Shown here: in pieces, positions 39,934 to 52,793 of the stretch
Position numbering within the stretch: the stretch's first letter is position 1
How the letters are laid out: every line of letters begins with the position of its first letter
Assembly (NCBI GenBank): GCA_035236585.1
Contig: CP141126.1
Span: forward strand, 67,061,414 to 67,125,413
Direction of reading: 5' to 3'
DNA from: Warburgia ugandensis
Taxonomy: Eukaryota > Streptophyta > Magnoliopsida > Canellales > Canellaceae
Length of the DNA stretch: 64,000 nucleotides
Notes under the pieces: generated by a model
Told to the model about the DNA's origin: nothing
The model's input: the letters and a program-made list of their open reading frames with translations, nothing else
The model's database searches: none
Translations under genes and position numbers: made by a program

Positions 39934-42900
39934 ACAAGCATTAAAGAAGAAGAAAATCAGGAACATATATAGTAAAAAATGCAAGGTAATGTTACCATTC
40001 AAACAAGTATTACAACAAGCATACTTCAAGCAAAAATTTGCTTGTCTTTTTGAATGAAACATCAAAATCTAAAACATGGGACTTCTTAGACTCATTGTAT
40101 TCTATCTAGAATGATCAATTTCAAGAATTTACATGCATTAAATAAGCAGAAAATCAGGAACAAATACACTAAAAAAATGCATAGTAATGTTACTGTTCAA
40201 ACAAATTTTGAAGCAACAATTGGCTTACCTATTTGAATGAAACATCAAAATAAAAAACATGGGCCTTCTTAAACTCAATGTATTCTATCTAAAAATGGTA
40301 AAATTTAAGCACTTACAAGCTTTATAGAAGAACAAAATCAGGAACATATATAGTAAAAAATGCATGGTAATATTAACATTTAAATGCGTATTACAAGAAG
40401 CATACTTCAAGCAACAATTTGCTTGACTTTTTGAATGAAACTTCAAAATCTAAAACATGGGTCTTCTTATACTCAAGGTTTACTATCTAGAGTGTTCAAT
40501 TTCTAGCATTTACAAGCATTAAAAAAGAAAAAAATTAGGAACATATAGAGTAAAAATGCATGGTAATGTTACCATTCAAACGTGTATTTTAGCAACTATT
40601 TGCATGCCTTTATGAATGAAACTTCAAAATCTAAAACACGAGTCTTCTTAGACTCAATGTATTCTATTTATGATGATTGATTCTAAGAATTTACAAGAAT
40701 TATAGAAGTAGAAAATCAGGAACATATATAGTGAAAAACACATGGTAATGTTACCATTCAAACGCATATTACAATAAGTATACTTCAAGCAACAATGTGC
40801 ATGCCTTTTTGAATGAAACTTCAAAATCTAAAACATGGGACTTCTTAAAATAAATGCATTCTATCTATAATAATCAATTTCAAGCATTCACAAGCATTAA
40901 AGAAGCACAAAATTAGTAACATATATCGAAAAAGTGCATGGTAATGTTACTATTCAAACACATATTCAAGCAACAATTTCCATGCCTTTTTGAATGAAAC
41001 TTTAAAATCTAAAACATGGGTCTTCCAAGACTCAATTCATTCTATCTATAATGATTGGTTTTAAGCTTTTACAAGAATTAATGAATAAAAAAATTGAGAA
41101 TGTATGTAGTAAAAAATGCACGGTATTGTTACCATTAAAATGCATATTACTACAAGCATACTTCAAGCAACAATTTGCATAGGCTTTTGAATAAAACTTC
41201 AAAATATAAAACATGGGCCTTCCTAGACTCAATGAATTTTATTTAGAACGATCAATTTCAAGTATTTACAAGCATTAAAGAAATAGAAAATCAGGAACAT
41301 ATATTGTAAAAAAACACTGTAATATTTGCATGCAAACACATATTTCAAGCAACAATTAGCATACCTCTTTGAATGAAACTTCAAAATCTAAAACATGTAT
41401 CTTCTTAGACTCAATGTATTCTATCTAAAATTATTAATTTCAAGCATTTACAAGCACTGAGGAAGCAAAAAATTAGGAACATATATAGTAAAACATGCTT
41501 GGTAATGTTACCATTCAATCACATATTCAAGCAACAATATGCATGCCTTTTTGAATTAAACATCAAAATACAAAAAATGGGCCTTCTGAAACTCAAATTA
41601 TTCTATTTAGAATGAAAAATTTGCGGAATTTACAAGCATTAAAGAAGCAAAACAATCAAGATAATATATAGCAAAAAATGCGTGGTAATGTTACCATTGA
41701 AATGCGTATTACAACAAGCATATTTCAAGCAACAATTTGCATGCCTTTTTTAATGAAACTTCAAAATATAAAATATGTGCCTTCTTAAATTCAATATTTT
41801 CTATCTATAATGATTAACTTCAAGCATTTATGAGCATTAAAGAAGGCAAAAATCAGGCTCATATATAGAAAAATACACATTGTAATGTTACCATTCAAAC
41901 ACATATTCAAGCAACAATTTGCATACCTTTTTTAGATAAATATCAATTTCTAAAATGTGGGTCTTACTAAACTCAATGTATTCTATCTAGATTGTAAAAT
42001 TTTTAGCATTTACAAGCATTAAAGAAGAAGAAAATCAAGAACATATATAGTAAAAAATGCATGGTAATGTTACGATTCAAATGCGTATTACAACAAACAT
42101 GCTTCAAGCTACAATTTATTTGTCCTTTTGAATGAACTATCAAAAGCTAAGACATGGGTCTTATTAGACTCCACATATTCTATCTTGAATGATCAATTTC
42201 AACCATTTACAAGCATTAAATATACAAAAAATCAGGAAGCTATATAGTAAAAAATTCATGGCAATGTTACCATTCAAATGCATATTCCAGCAACAATTTG
42301 CATGTCTTTTTCAATGAAACTTCAAAATATAAACACATGGGCCTTCTTAGACTCAATTTATTTTATCTATAATGATGAATTTCATGCATTTATGAGCATT
42401 AAAGAAGCAAAAAATTAGGAACATATAGAGTAAAAAATGCATGGTAGTGTTTCCATTAAATGGCATACTTGAAGCAACAATTTGCATCCCTTTTTGAATG
42501 AAACTTAAAATGCTAAAACATGGTTCTTCCTAGACTCAATGTGTTATATCTAGAATTATCAATTTCAAGAATTTACAAGAATTAAAATAGTAGAAAATCA
42601 GGAACTTATATAGTAAAAAATGCATGGTAATATTACCATTTGAACACGTATTACAACAAGCGTACTTCAAGGAACAATTTGCATGCCCATTTGAATGAAA
42701 CACAAAGATCTAAATTGAGGATCATCTTAGACTCAATGTATTATATATAGAATGATCAAATTCAAGAATTTACTATCATTAAAGAAACAAAAATTTGGAT
42801 AATGTACAGCAAAAGATGCATGGAAATGTTACCATTCAAATGCGTATTACAGCAAGCATATTTCAAGCAACAATTTGCATGCCTTTTTTAATGAAACCTT

Positions 42901-44578
42901 AAAATTTAAAACATGGGTCCTGATAGACTCAATGTATTCTATCTTGAATGATTAATTTCATACATTTACAAGACTTAAAGAAGCAAAAAATGAGGAACAT
43001 ATATAGTAAAAAATGCATGGTAATGGTACTATTTAAATGCATATTCAAGCAACAATTTACATATCTTTTCAAATTAAACATCAAAATATAAAACATGGGA
43101 CATCTTAAAAAAAATGTATTTTATCTAGAATGAGAATTTTTCAACATTTACAAGCATATAAGAAGCAGAGTATATAGTAAAAAATGCATGGTCATGTTAC
43201 CATTCAAATATGTATTACAACAAGCATACTTCAAGCAATAATTTGCATTCCTTCTTAGACTCATTGTATTCTTTATAAAATGATCAATTCCATGCATTTA
43301 CAAACATTAAATAAGTAAAAAATTAGGAACATATATATTTAAAAATGCATGGTATTGTTACCATTCAAACGCATATTCAAGCAACAATTTGCATCCCTTC
43401 TTGAATGAAACATCAAAATCTAAGACATGGGTCCTCTGAAAAATAATGTATTCTATCTAGAATGATCAATTTCAAGCATCTACAAGTATTAGAGAAGCAA
43501 AAATTTGGAACATCTATAGTAAAAATGCTTGGTAATGTTACCATTCAGATGCTTAATCAAGCAACAATTTGCATGCCTTTTTAAATGAAACTTCAAAATC
43601 TAAAGCATGGGTCTTCTTAGAATTAATGTATTTTATATAGAATGATCAATTGCAAGCATTTAAGAAGTAGAAAATTAGGAACATATAGATTAAAATACGC
43701 AAGGTAATGTTTCCATTCAAACGCATACTTGAAGCAACAATTTACATGCCTTCATGAATGAAACATCAAAATTTAAAACATGGGTCTTCTTAAACTCAAT
43801 GTATTCTAACTAGAATGATAAATGTCAAGCATTAATGAAGCAGAAAATCAGGAACATATATAGTAACATATACATGGTAATATTACCATTCAAATGCATA
43901 TTCAAGCAACAATTTACAAACCTTTGCTAATTAATCATCACAATATGAAATGTGGGCCTTCTTAAACTCAATGTTTTTTTATCTAGAATGGGAAATTTCC
44001 AACATTAAAGAAGGAGAAAATTAGGAACATATATAGTAAAAAACACATGGTAATGTTACCATTCAAACGTGAATTACAACAAGCATACTTGAAGCAACAA
44101 TTAGCAAGCCTTTTTGAAAGAAACATCAAAATCTAAAATATGAGCCTTGTTATAATCATTGTATTCTATGAAGAATTATTAAATTCAAGCATTTACAAGC
44201 ATTAAAGAAGCAAAAAATCAGGAACACATGTAGTAAAAAACGCATGGTAATGTTACCATTCAATTGCATATTCAACCATCAATTTGTGTGCCTTTGAAAT
44301 GAGAGTTTGAAATATAAACATGGGTCATCTTAGACTAAATGTCTTCTATCAAGAGTGATCAATTTAAAGCATTAAAAAAGCAAAAAATCAGTTCCATATA
44401 TAGTAAAAAATGCATGGTAATGTTGCCATTCAAATGCATATTCAAGTAACAAATTGCATGCCTTTTTGAATGAAACTTCAAAATCTAAGACATGGGCTTC
44501 TTAGACTCAATTTATTCTATCTAGAATGATCAACTTCAAGAATTTACAAGCATTAAAGAAGCAAAAAATTAGGAACAT
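39934..44578 (+). repeat. Satellite array, segment 6
   Basis: About 25 monomers in constant orientation, both length classes mixed. It starts with the ACAAG duplication and ends with AACAT, the left duplication of the outer family A LTR. A shortened monomer is present near 43240-43280. No gene is seen. Confidence 0.94.
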
Positions 44579-45029
44579 TGTAATGACTCAAATTTTGAAG
44601 ATATTTTGTATCGCTTTTACGACCACGATTAATCATGATAAGTACCATGTGCAAATTGTTTATCTTGAAAATTAATATATGTTTAATGATATTAATACGT
44701 GGTTATATTTTTAATTTCAATTAAAATATAAAAAAAATAAAAATATGAGAAAAATAAGTCTCATTAGATTCTACACTTAAAATGGAATCCAACGCCTCAA
44801 AGAACACTAAAAACAGAGCTCGTATGACCAAGTTATGGACGTTTAAAGATCAAGGACATTTTTGTAATTTGAACTTTAAAACAAAAAAGACCCAAAATTG
44901 CAAGGGGAGTTTTGATAACGACACCCCCCTGTGTCGTCTTCCTCAAGCAGGAAGTGCACAGCACCGCCATGCCTATACAGAGCCGCAAAGAATGGCGGCA
45001 CTGCCATTGGGCAGCACCACCTTCGCAGG

Positions 45030-45037
45030 CTATAAAG
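45030..45037 (+). promoter_or_regulatory. Putative TATA box of the outer LTR
   Basis: CTATAAAG on the plus strand, about 450 bp inside the LTR. It is in the same relative place as in the other family A copies. Confidence 0.5.
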
Positions 45038-48000
45038 CCCGCTTTCCCCTCCTCTCCAATTATGCCTTCTTCTCCACTCTGGCTACTTCGAGCTAGGGTT
45101 TCCAGCAAAATCAAAAAACCCTCCTCCAGTTTCCTTGTGCATTCTGGCACCAGCCTAGGTCCTTCCTTCAGGTTGGCCAACCTCCTCTCTCTTTTTCCCC
45201 CCTTCTTCCTCTGGTCTCACTGGAAATTTGTTTGATTTCCCCTTCTTTGTGTTTTTCCAATGACCTGGGGTTTCAAAGAGGAAAAGGGCACACCTCCGGT
45301 GATGGGTCCCCTCCTAGACTACCAGGTAAGCCCCTCTCTCCTCCTCTCTGATTTTCCCTTCTTCCAGGCTAGATCTGTGTTGGATCTAGCATTTCCTAGC
45401 CGGAGAACGCGTTGGGGAAAGCCAGGTTCCATCATGCTGAATGTGAACCAGGCGTCCCAGGGATGCAATGCGTAACGCATGCCCAGGATGCACCCATGGG
45501 ATGGGCTTCAGGTGTGCGACCGTGTGAGCACAGTCCCAGTTCGACTGGGATGCACGAGCTCCTCGGGAGCCAGGACGCACACCCTGGCATGCCATTCAGA
45601 CATGTGCACATGCGCGAACGGGATCTCAATTTGACCGGGATATGCATGCATCCTGGGAACCGTGGCGCGCAGGCCCTACCGAACAATTCTGGTTTGTCGG
45701 TTGATGTGCGACACTGAAATCCCAATTAAGGAGGCTATATAACTTCGATTGACAATTTGAAAGAACCATTGCATTCGTATCGACTACGCAGACTTAATGA
45801 GACTATTAAAGTTAGGATCTAAGAACTATTTTACATGACTATAGTCCAAAAACTATAGAAATCTCATAGATCTACCATGTCAAAGATGATTAGATCTCAT
45901 AAATTGATCCATTAGAGGTTAATAGCTTAGGATCAACCCTAGATTACATGTGTTCATCCCTAAATTATAAGGTCTAACCATTAAATAGTAGATCCATATA
46001 TAAGATCTAGCCAGAAAACGTATTAAGCAAGGATCTATGATCCTAAAAGGTAGATCTAGCTGTTAATCTATAAGTCTAAGTAATGATCTACAAAGGATGA
46101 AAAATAATATTGGAATCCATGTTATCAATTAATATCCAGGGCTTCAAGAAGATGGGTCAGGGTCAAGTAATGAAGAATGCGATTCATGAGACATCGAGGT
46201 AAGTAGTATGATGCTACTAAGCTTTTAAATACATTCCAAACCCTAATTATTTACTTGACTTATTTATAGTATTTAGTTTTATTTTTGAGATATGATGTTC
46301 TTAGCATAATTGTCTTTATGAATTATGGACTTGAATGTGATTACTGGCATGAACAGATTTATATGCATTGTTGGCATGTTCTGAAAATCCTTGCACAAAT
46401 TGCATAATTTACAATATTTTAGATATTGCTCACATGTTTTGAAAATGATTACATAAATTGCCTTATTTACGATGAGTGAGATTGAGGATTGCCATGTCAT
46501 ATAAATCAGCTCATAATACCATCATATGATGCATAACCTTGAGGGTTACCAAAAGACGCTAGAGTGCCCAAAAGGCGCTTCCAAGCGGGCAGATCGCTGA
46601 ATGAGACAACCTACGGTAGGAACAAACCTTGAGTTCCAAGTGGGCAGATCGCCGAATGAGGTAGCCTACGGTGGGAACAAAACATGGAATTCTAAATGGG
46701 CAGATCACTGAATGAGGCAGTGTGACGACCCGGGTTTTCTCATGCATTTTTAAATGCAATGTCAAATTTCCTAAGGCGGGATGCATCCCTATTTGAAAAC
46801 CATTTTATAAAAACCATGCAATGCAGTGGAAATCCTTTTTCTTTTAAACTTATTTTTGAAAACCCCGAGTGTCATTTGCTTTCACAACAACTAAGGTAGT
46901 TTTTGAAAAACTTCAAAAATCACAAATGTTTTTCCCCAGGTCTTTCCAGTCACAACGCACTGCCCAACTGTAACTAAGTACAAACACATGTCCAAAGGGT
47001 TGAGAGTTTACTTACATGTATATTTGTTTCCTTTTGGATTCACTTGCTCATAGCACTAACATAGATGTCCTCTTTGGGAGTGGAGTTGTCCTGAACCATG
47101 ATATATATATACGGACGTATCCTGTCCTTGAGTGCTTACTGATATCTGAAAAATGTTAAGGATTGGGTGAGTATATAATATACTCAGTAGGACCTATCAC
47201 TACTAGTTTTATAAATGCATGAGATGTTTCAAAATCATATGCTCATTCAAAACATGCGTATGTTTGAATACTCGAGTTCAATATTAGTATAAGAATCCAT
47301 AATCAATTTCAAAATATGCGTATGTTTGAATACTCGAGTTCGATATCAGTATAAGAATCCATAATCAACTGAAATTCTCATAACTTAAAAGGTCACATAA
47401 TTCCAAAAGTGAAAGTATCATCATGATATGCAATAGATGCCTCATGGAGTCCAACTCATGGACCTCTACTATGGTATGGTCGACCAACCTCATATCATGC
47501 TACATGAAATGCACATCAAACCATAGGGTCCACTATGCCCACGGCCTCCTCGCCGTGTGGTCCCCGGGTACCTGAGGACACTTGGTCATAGCCTCCACGG
47601 GGCCTATGACACGCCGACCCTTGCCGTTACACCAGTGATAGCCCCCTGTACCACATGCAGTCGACGTAGGGACTTGCCTCTTTTTGGGCGTGGTACCCAT
47701 CCACCTATTAGTGGTAGAGGCCGGGTGGCCAACCCAGACCCCTCGGCATAGCACCCACGGGCTTACTTGCCCAAATCACATAAGATAAGTCAAAACCTGT
47801 TAAAACTTGTCCTCTTTTGGGTCCCTCACAACTGCACGGCCCTCGGCACTCCGGCGTCTTTTGGAAACCCTCAAGGACATGCAATCTTTGCAAGTACGTA
47901 AATCATGCAATGCATGCGGTCGGTTGCAACACATGTATGTGCATAATGTATATGCAGTCATTCCAAAACATGGCTATTTACAAAGCATTTATCATGCATG

Positions 48001-48509
48001 CTGAATTTATTCATACAAATCACATGCAAATCAAGTCATATATCCAAAACATATGTTCTCAAATAACAATAGTTCTTTTAAAAGGATCTAATAGTGATAG
48101 AGCACCTACCTGACTAGGTCGCGTTCACCCTCTTGTCCTCGTAAACTCCTGAACATGGTTTGGGGACTTAAGGTTAGTTTAACCTATCTTTGATAGGTTT
48201 AGAGCATTTGGGTCTCATTACTTAGGCATTAGGGGTCCATCCCTATGCCTATGGGTGTCCTAAGGTCCTAATTAGGCCTTGGTATTCTCAGTTTCCCAGA
48301 GTTCTAGCGGTCACGCGCCACCATCCTATTCTAAGGGTCATGCCCTAATTTTATTGGGCTTTGATTAGGGATTTTATGGTTTGGATATGTCCGCGTCGTT
48401 GATACGGACACAACGCCTTTTGCGGCGCCTCAATCGGAGCTCTAGATCTCAAGTTATAAGCGTTTTAACATTGCATGTACATATAGTCTTAAAGACAAAA
48501 AAAAAGAGG

Positions 48510-48817
48510 AATGCTAGGGCGCTGCGCGTCTGCGACGTGCGCCCAGCATTCTTAAGAACCAAAAACGACGCCTCGCTAATGCGCTGCGCGTCTATGGCAT
48601 GCGCCTCAGCGGGCACGTCTACAGACGCGCGAGACGACGCCGCTCGTCGTCCCTTTAGGGGGCGCGTGCAGGGACGCGCCCGTTTGGTTTTTTCCAAACG
48701 GCGTCGACTTGCGTCGACGTGGGACGGTCCTGTTGGATCGTCCCGCTTGTTAGTGACCTGGGTCGTCCTCAGGTCACCCTGGTTCGACCCTGTCGAACCA
48801 CTGCGGCCTGGGGACGT
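48510..48817 (-). other. GC-rich hairpin cluster in the A2 LTR leader
   Basis: Successive inverted repeats with short loops. AATGCT-A-GGGCGC pairs with GCGCCCAGCATT (48510-48550). Others are CGTCT/AGACG (48616-48627), GACGACG/CGTCGTC (48633-48651), GGGCGCGT/ACGCGCCC (48660-48681), CGTTTGG/CCAAACG (48681-48700), CGTCGAC/GTCGACG (48702-48719), GGGACGGTCC/GGATCGTCCC (48721-48744), GTGACCTG/CAGGTCAC (48753-48777) and TGGTTCGAC/GTCGAACCA (48780-48800). A GGGACGTCCC palindrome follows. The cluster lies about 240-530 nt downstream of the TATA box and would be near the 5' end of the transcript. The right LTR repeats it at about 54583-54890. Confidence 0.8.
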
Positions 48818-49040
48818 CCCAGGGGTCTTTATGGCTCCCCTGGAGGCCTATTCTGCATGGTTTTTCATGGAAAAACCTAGGGAAATCGTTCCTGGAACTA
48901 TGGTGGAGATGGGTTTGGGGTTCTTTTGTGCGTACCTGCTTCGTGGGTGGTTTTCTCTCCACGTTTTCCCCCCTTGGTCATTGCTTCACGACTGGTTTTC
49001 TCCAAGGCTTTTGGGCTGCCATTAGAGGCACCCAAGAGCT

Positions 49041-49050
49041 CTATTTATAG
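49041..49050 (-). promoter_or_regulatory. Putative TATA box, A2 left LTR
   Basis: CTATAAATAG on the minus strand, about 420 bp from the LTR start; repeated at 55114-55123 in the right LTR. Confidence 0.65.
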
Positions 49051-49467
49051 AGATTTTACAGAGGGTTTTGGAGGGTTTCTAACCGCCTTTGAATGGCGGT
49101 GGGGAACCCTCTGGAATGGCGGTGGTTTCTTCTTGAAACACTGCCGTTCCAGAAACCTCTAGGAGGTTGAAGACGACGGGGTGCCCGTATCAAAACGGGC
49201 ACCTGTGTTTTTCAGGTTAAATCGTTTTTGAGAAATTTTCAATTTTGCCCCTGAACTTCAAAGGGCCATATCTTGCTCATTTTAACTCCGTTTTGGGTGA
49301 TTTTGGTCTCGTTGGATTCCTTTTTCCGAGACGGATCTAATAGAACCAATTTTGGTACCAAATTCCTGGGTTTAGTCAAGGTGACTAGTGAAATGACCAA
49401 AATGCCCTTATCTTTAAAACTGAACTTTTTATGGGCTTTTAATATTACAAAATTTGGGGTCATTACA

Positions 49468-49504
49468 TTCTTACCCACTTAAAAGAATTTCGTCCTCGAA
49501 ATTC
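49468..49504 (-). other. Polypurine tract and adjacent dyad of the A2 element
   Basis: On the minus strand GAATTTCG-AGGA-CGAAATTC (49485-49504) is followed by CTTTTAAGTGGGTAAGAA and then the LTR start TGTAATGACC. A similar dyad plus purine tract is common just before the 3' LTR of plant Tekay/Del-type gypsy elements, from my knowledge of those families. Confidence 0.8.
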
Positions 49505-52500
49505 CATAACTTATTATCTTCCAAGTATTTGTCTCTTAGATGATTTCTTGGTGGATGCATTCTCCCCTTCAGGATCAAATCTAGGTTCATCCTCAATTTA
49601 TTATTTCGATTGTTCCTCCTATAAGGCCTCACCTATAAGAGATGCTTTTGCTGCGTACTCTGATGCCCCGCCATACTCTCATACGTGCCAATTTAACAAT
49701 ACCATTTTCTAGCGGTATTTCATCCATCTTGAATTCCTTAGATCCCTATACTTATCTTATCATGTATAAGACAGTCTCCTCGTAAGATTATGCTTCTTTG
49801 CTCATGCATATACTTCTTTCAAGATCATATTAGCTTATTCCTCCTATTTTGAATATCATAAGATAATTTTTTTCATCTAGTGATCTCTTTCATTATCCAC
49901 AAGTCCAAAAAGTTACCTTCTTTTTATTGTGTCTAACTTTGCTTCTTGCCCTTGTTTCCAAGATACTTTAATAACTGATATGGTATCATTTGCTCTATAG
50001 TCAAACTCTTACTTAACTTTGAATTTCAACTGTCTGTCGTTTTCCATACATGACTCAAGGTTATATTCAAAATGAAATCATGAAAGCCAATTAGTACCAT
50101 CTTCCATCACTAATACTACCTCATATTACAATTAGGACATTCAAATTGTTCCTTAAGTTTCATGGATGCTGAAGTCATCAAATGCTTTTTCTTCTTGAAG
50201 AGTTTATGCATACTCATATCAAATATATCATGGTCCATTGTTCTCTTCTAGAGGCCTATCTCACTATTCACATCAACTTGTTATTAGGAGTGTTAATAAT
50301 GTTCCTATTTATGCAAGCAAAGAGTCTCTTATTCATCACCGAATACCCTTACTAGGTCATGGTTGAATCCTTTGTCATCATCCTTTTTGTCCTTTCTCTG
50401 CTTGATGGTTTTCTTCGTTACCTTCTAGTTCAAGAGTTTTATATTCAATCCAATAAGGTTAGTCCTTAAGAAATTCCTTTAATTAATTTTTCGTACTTGG
50501 TATATGCTAACTTTTTGTCTAAAGGCAAGTAACATCACATCTTCACCTTATAGTGTGCTAACCTCCTCAACTTTTCTCTTTTCATTCCTTATGTCAATAT
50601 ATTGCCCAATCTTTTATTAAGGCTTTATCATCAACCATGCAGTCTGTATTGTCAGGAGGTATCATCATAAGTAGTGATTTTCTCAATTCCTCAACTTTTA
50701 TCTTTCAAGTACCTCCTTATTTTATCTTTCAAGTGCCATCTCACAGCCATAATTCTCCCCCAATAGCAATTATATCAAATTGTACTGAAGTTGTTAACTC
50801 AACAAGTTCAACAAGACTTAGATAAGCATAAACATTTCCTTAGACATAGAAAGACTTTAATCGATTACTTATTGATCTCTTCCCAGATGCGTTATAAGCT
50901 CAAGGGCCTCTAGAGTGATCAGTACTTATCTTTCTTTCAATCCAAGTCTGTAGTAGATTTCAGACCTAAAGTAATTTTTCACCTTGTCATGGTAGCCACT
51001 AAGGTTTGAAAATCCTTTCACCTTGGTTTAGATCACTTCTTATTTTTGCTCCTATCTCAGTTGTTACTGTATTTATTGTACTTGTAGCTCCTCCATGATG
51101 TGGCCTAATCAACTGGCCTTATACCTTCAAATGACTTAGCCTATCAAGTACTCAAGTCTAAAGACTTATAACATCCTTCTCAGTTTATAACCTCAACTAC
51201 TAACTCATATATATTAACATACCTGATTAATTAGGGTGGGATGCCTCTATTTAGTTGACAACACTTGATGATGGTCTTAAGATATTTGGTCTTCCAATTG
51301 ATGACAGCAAGACCTTTATTGATCATTGATGGTACTCTTCTTGCTAAATGGATAAGTTACTGTCCTGGCCTATTTCCTTTTTCAATATAACATTATTTAC
51401 TCATGTAGTTGCAAGGTGAGATACCACCAAATTTTCTTTTTATGGATCATATTCATTGGTGTTCCTCCATACGCTAATGGATCTTGATAAGAATCTTATT
51501 GATATTAAACCATTTCTAGTTGGTCACCATTCTTCTTTGAAAATTTCTTGTCACATATTCTCATGAAATTCGATACTCTATTCAAAGCCTTAAACCCCAT
51601 ATGCTTCCTCTCTTTGATACTCTGTTACAATAAGATCATCTACTCATCTATCATCATTCCTTTGCATTTTGTTTGATCTACCTTTCTATGGGATTATATG
51701 TATCTTCATGAAGTCATGATCTTCTTCTTTGAATATTCAATATTCCATAGAATACTCACAATTACATCTCTATTTCTTTCTTTCTTTTCTTCAAAATCCT
51801 CATTTGGTCTACCTGGATCAATGTCTCCATATGCTTTGTTGCATATATTTGATACTTCATCTATCTCTTTTAAGTAACATATATGATAAACTGAATGCTT
51901 CTCAGAAATTCTAAACTGTCTTAAGATCATTGAAATCCTCAATTGCTTGTAGCCTCAATAAAATTGATATCTTGTCTTAATATTGACGTTTTGATCATGC
52001 TATGTTAGGATCAATCTATTATCATAGATCTATCATCCCCAATATTATCGTAAAAAATCTTTTGATAACTCCGTTGAATTCATTTCCTTATCATATTCGT
52101 GTTATGTTCCTCTTATTCACATAATATGTCACTTGTATACCTCTTCTGATTTGCTCCATAATTCTTAGGTAATTATTTTTCAGTAGCATTTTACTCTCAT
52201 GAATAGTATCCAAAATTAAGCTAAGTCCTTCATACCTTTGTGATATAGTACGAGTCACAGTTATTTCCTAATATTCTCTTGCATCCTCATCACTCTTATA
52301 TTAAAATCTTCAAAGTCTGTCTCTTTCATCCCCTATCATACTTATATCATATCCTTGTACTCATATTCTGATATTCTTTATGATGGTAAGATGGTTATCT
52401 AGGTTCTTCAATTTTCTCACTTTTAATGAGATTACTTTAGTGCAGGTCAAAACTATCTACTAACAAGTTTACTAACATACTCATTCATCATTTTCATCAC

Positions 52501-52775
52501 AATATGATCCTTATATAAGATTTCATCTTTGCATCACTGCACAACAATTCTTATTTCCTATAATTTTGATAGGATTCAAGCAATCCAATATCTAAGTATT
52601 TGCTAGGATTATCTCCTTTTTCACCTATGTGTTTATGGTGAAATGTCTCGAGTCATATTATAATCCTCGAATAGAAGTAGTCATCTCTACTACTCCTATT
52701 TATACTACTTATCCTTGATTTTCTTTATTGTCTATGACCCTTGGACATGCTGGACTGGCTGTGAAAGGATAAAAC
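49505..52775 (-). other. Non-coding interior of the A2 element
   Basis: About 3.3 kb. I find no gag, protease, RT, RNase H, integrase or chromodomain region on either strand; open frames are below 80 codons and unrecognisable. The plus strand is rich in T and C. It may be a filler sequence or a very decayed interior. Given LTRs only about 1% apart, a non-coding interior at the time of insertion is likelier than decay afterwards. Confidence 0.75.
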
Positions 52776-52791
52776 CTCGGCTCTGATACCA
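52776..52791 (-). other. Primer-binding site of the A2 element
   Basis: On the minus strand TGGTATCAGAGCCGAG lies two bases inside the right LTR. The TGGTATCAGAGC core is the standard plant site for initiator methionine tRNA. It fixes the element's orientation. Confidence 0.92.
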
Positions 52792-52793
52792 AC

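Larger units (their letters stand above)
46721..49467 (-). mobile_element. A2 element LTR, left copy (3' LTR)
   Basis: 2,747 bp; plus strand TGTGACGACCC...GGGTCATTACA. It contains a 62-bp tandem duplication (47249-47370), a 19-nt hairpin (47168-47186), a CpG-rich hairpin cluster (48510-48817), a TATA box (49041-49050) and the conserved U3 block near 49260-49330. The polypurine tract lies immediately to its right. Confidence 0.93.

Noticed and set aside
48381-49025. 214-codon plus-strand open frame in the A2 LTR, repeated at 54454-55098.
   Set aside because: It lies antisense to the LTR across the GC-rich hairpin cluster, where stops are rare by composition. The duplication only reflects the two LTRs. 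No domain is recognisable.
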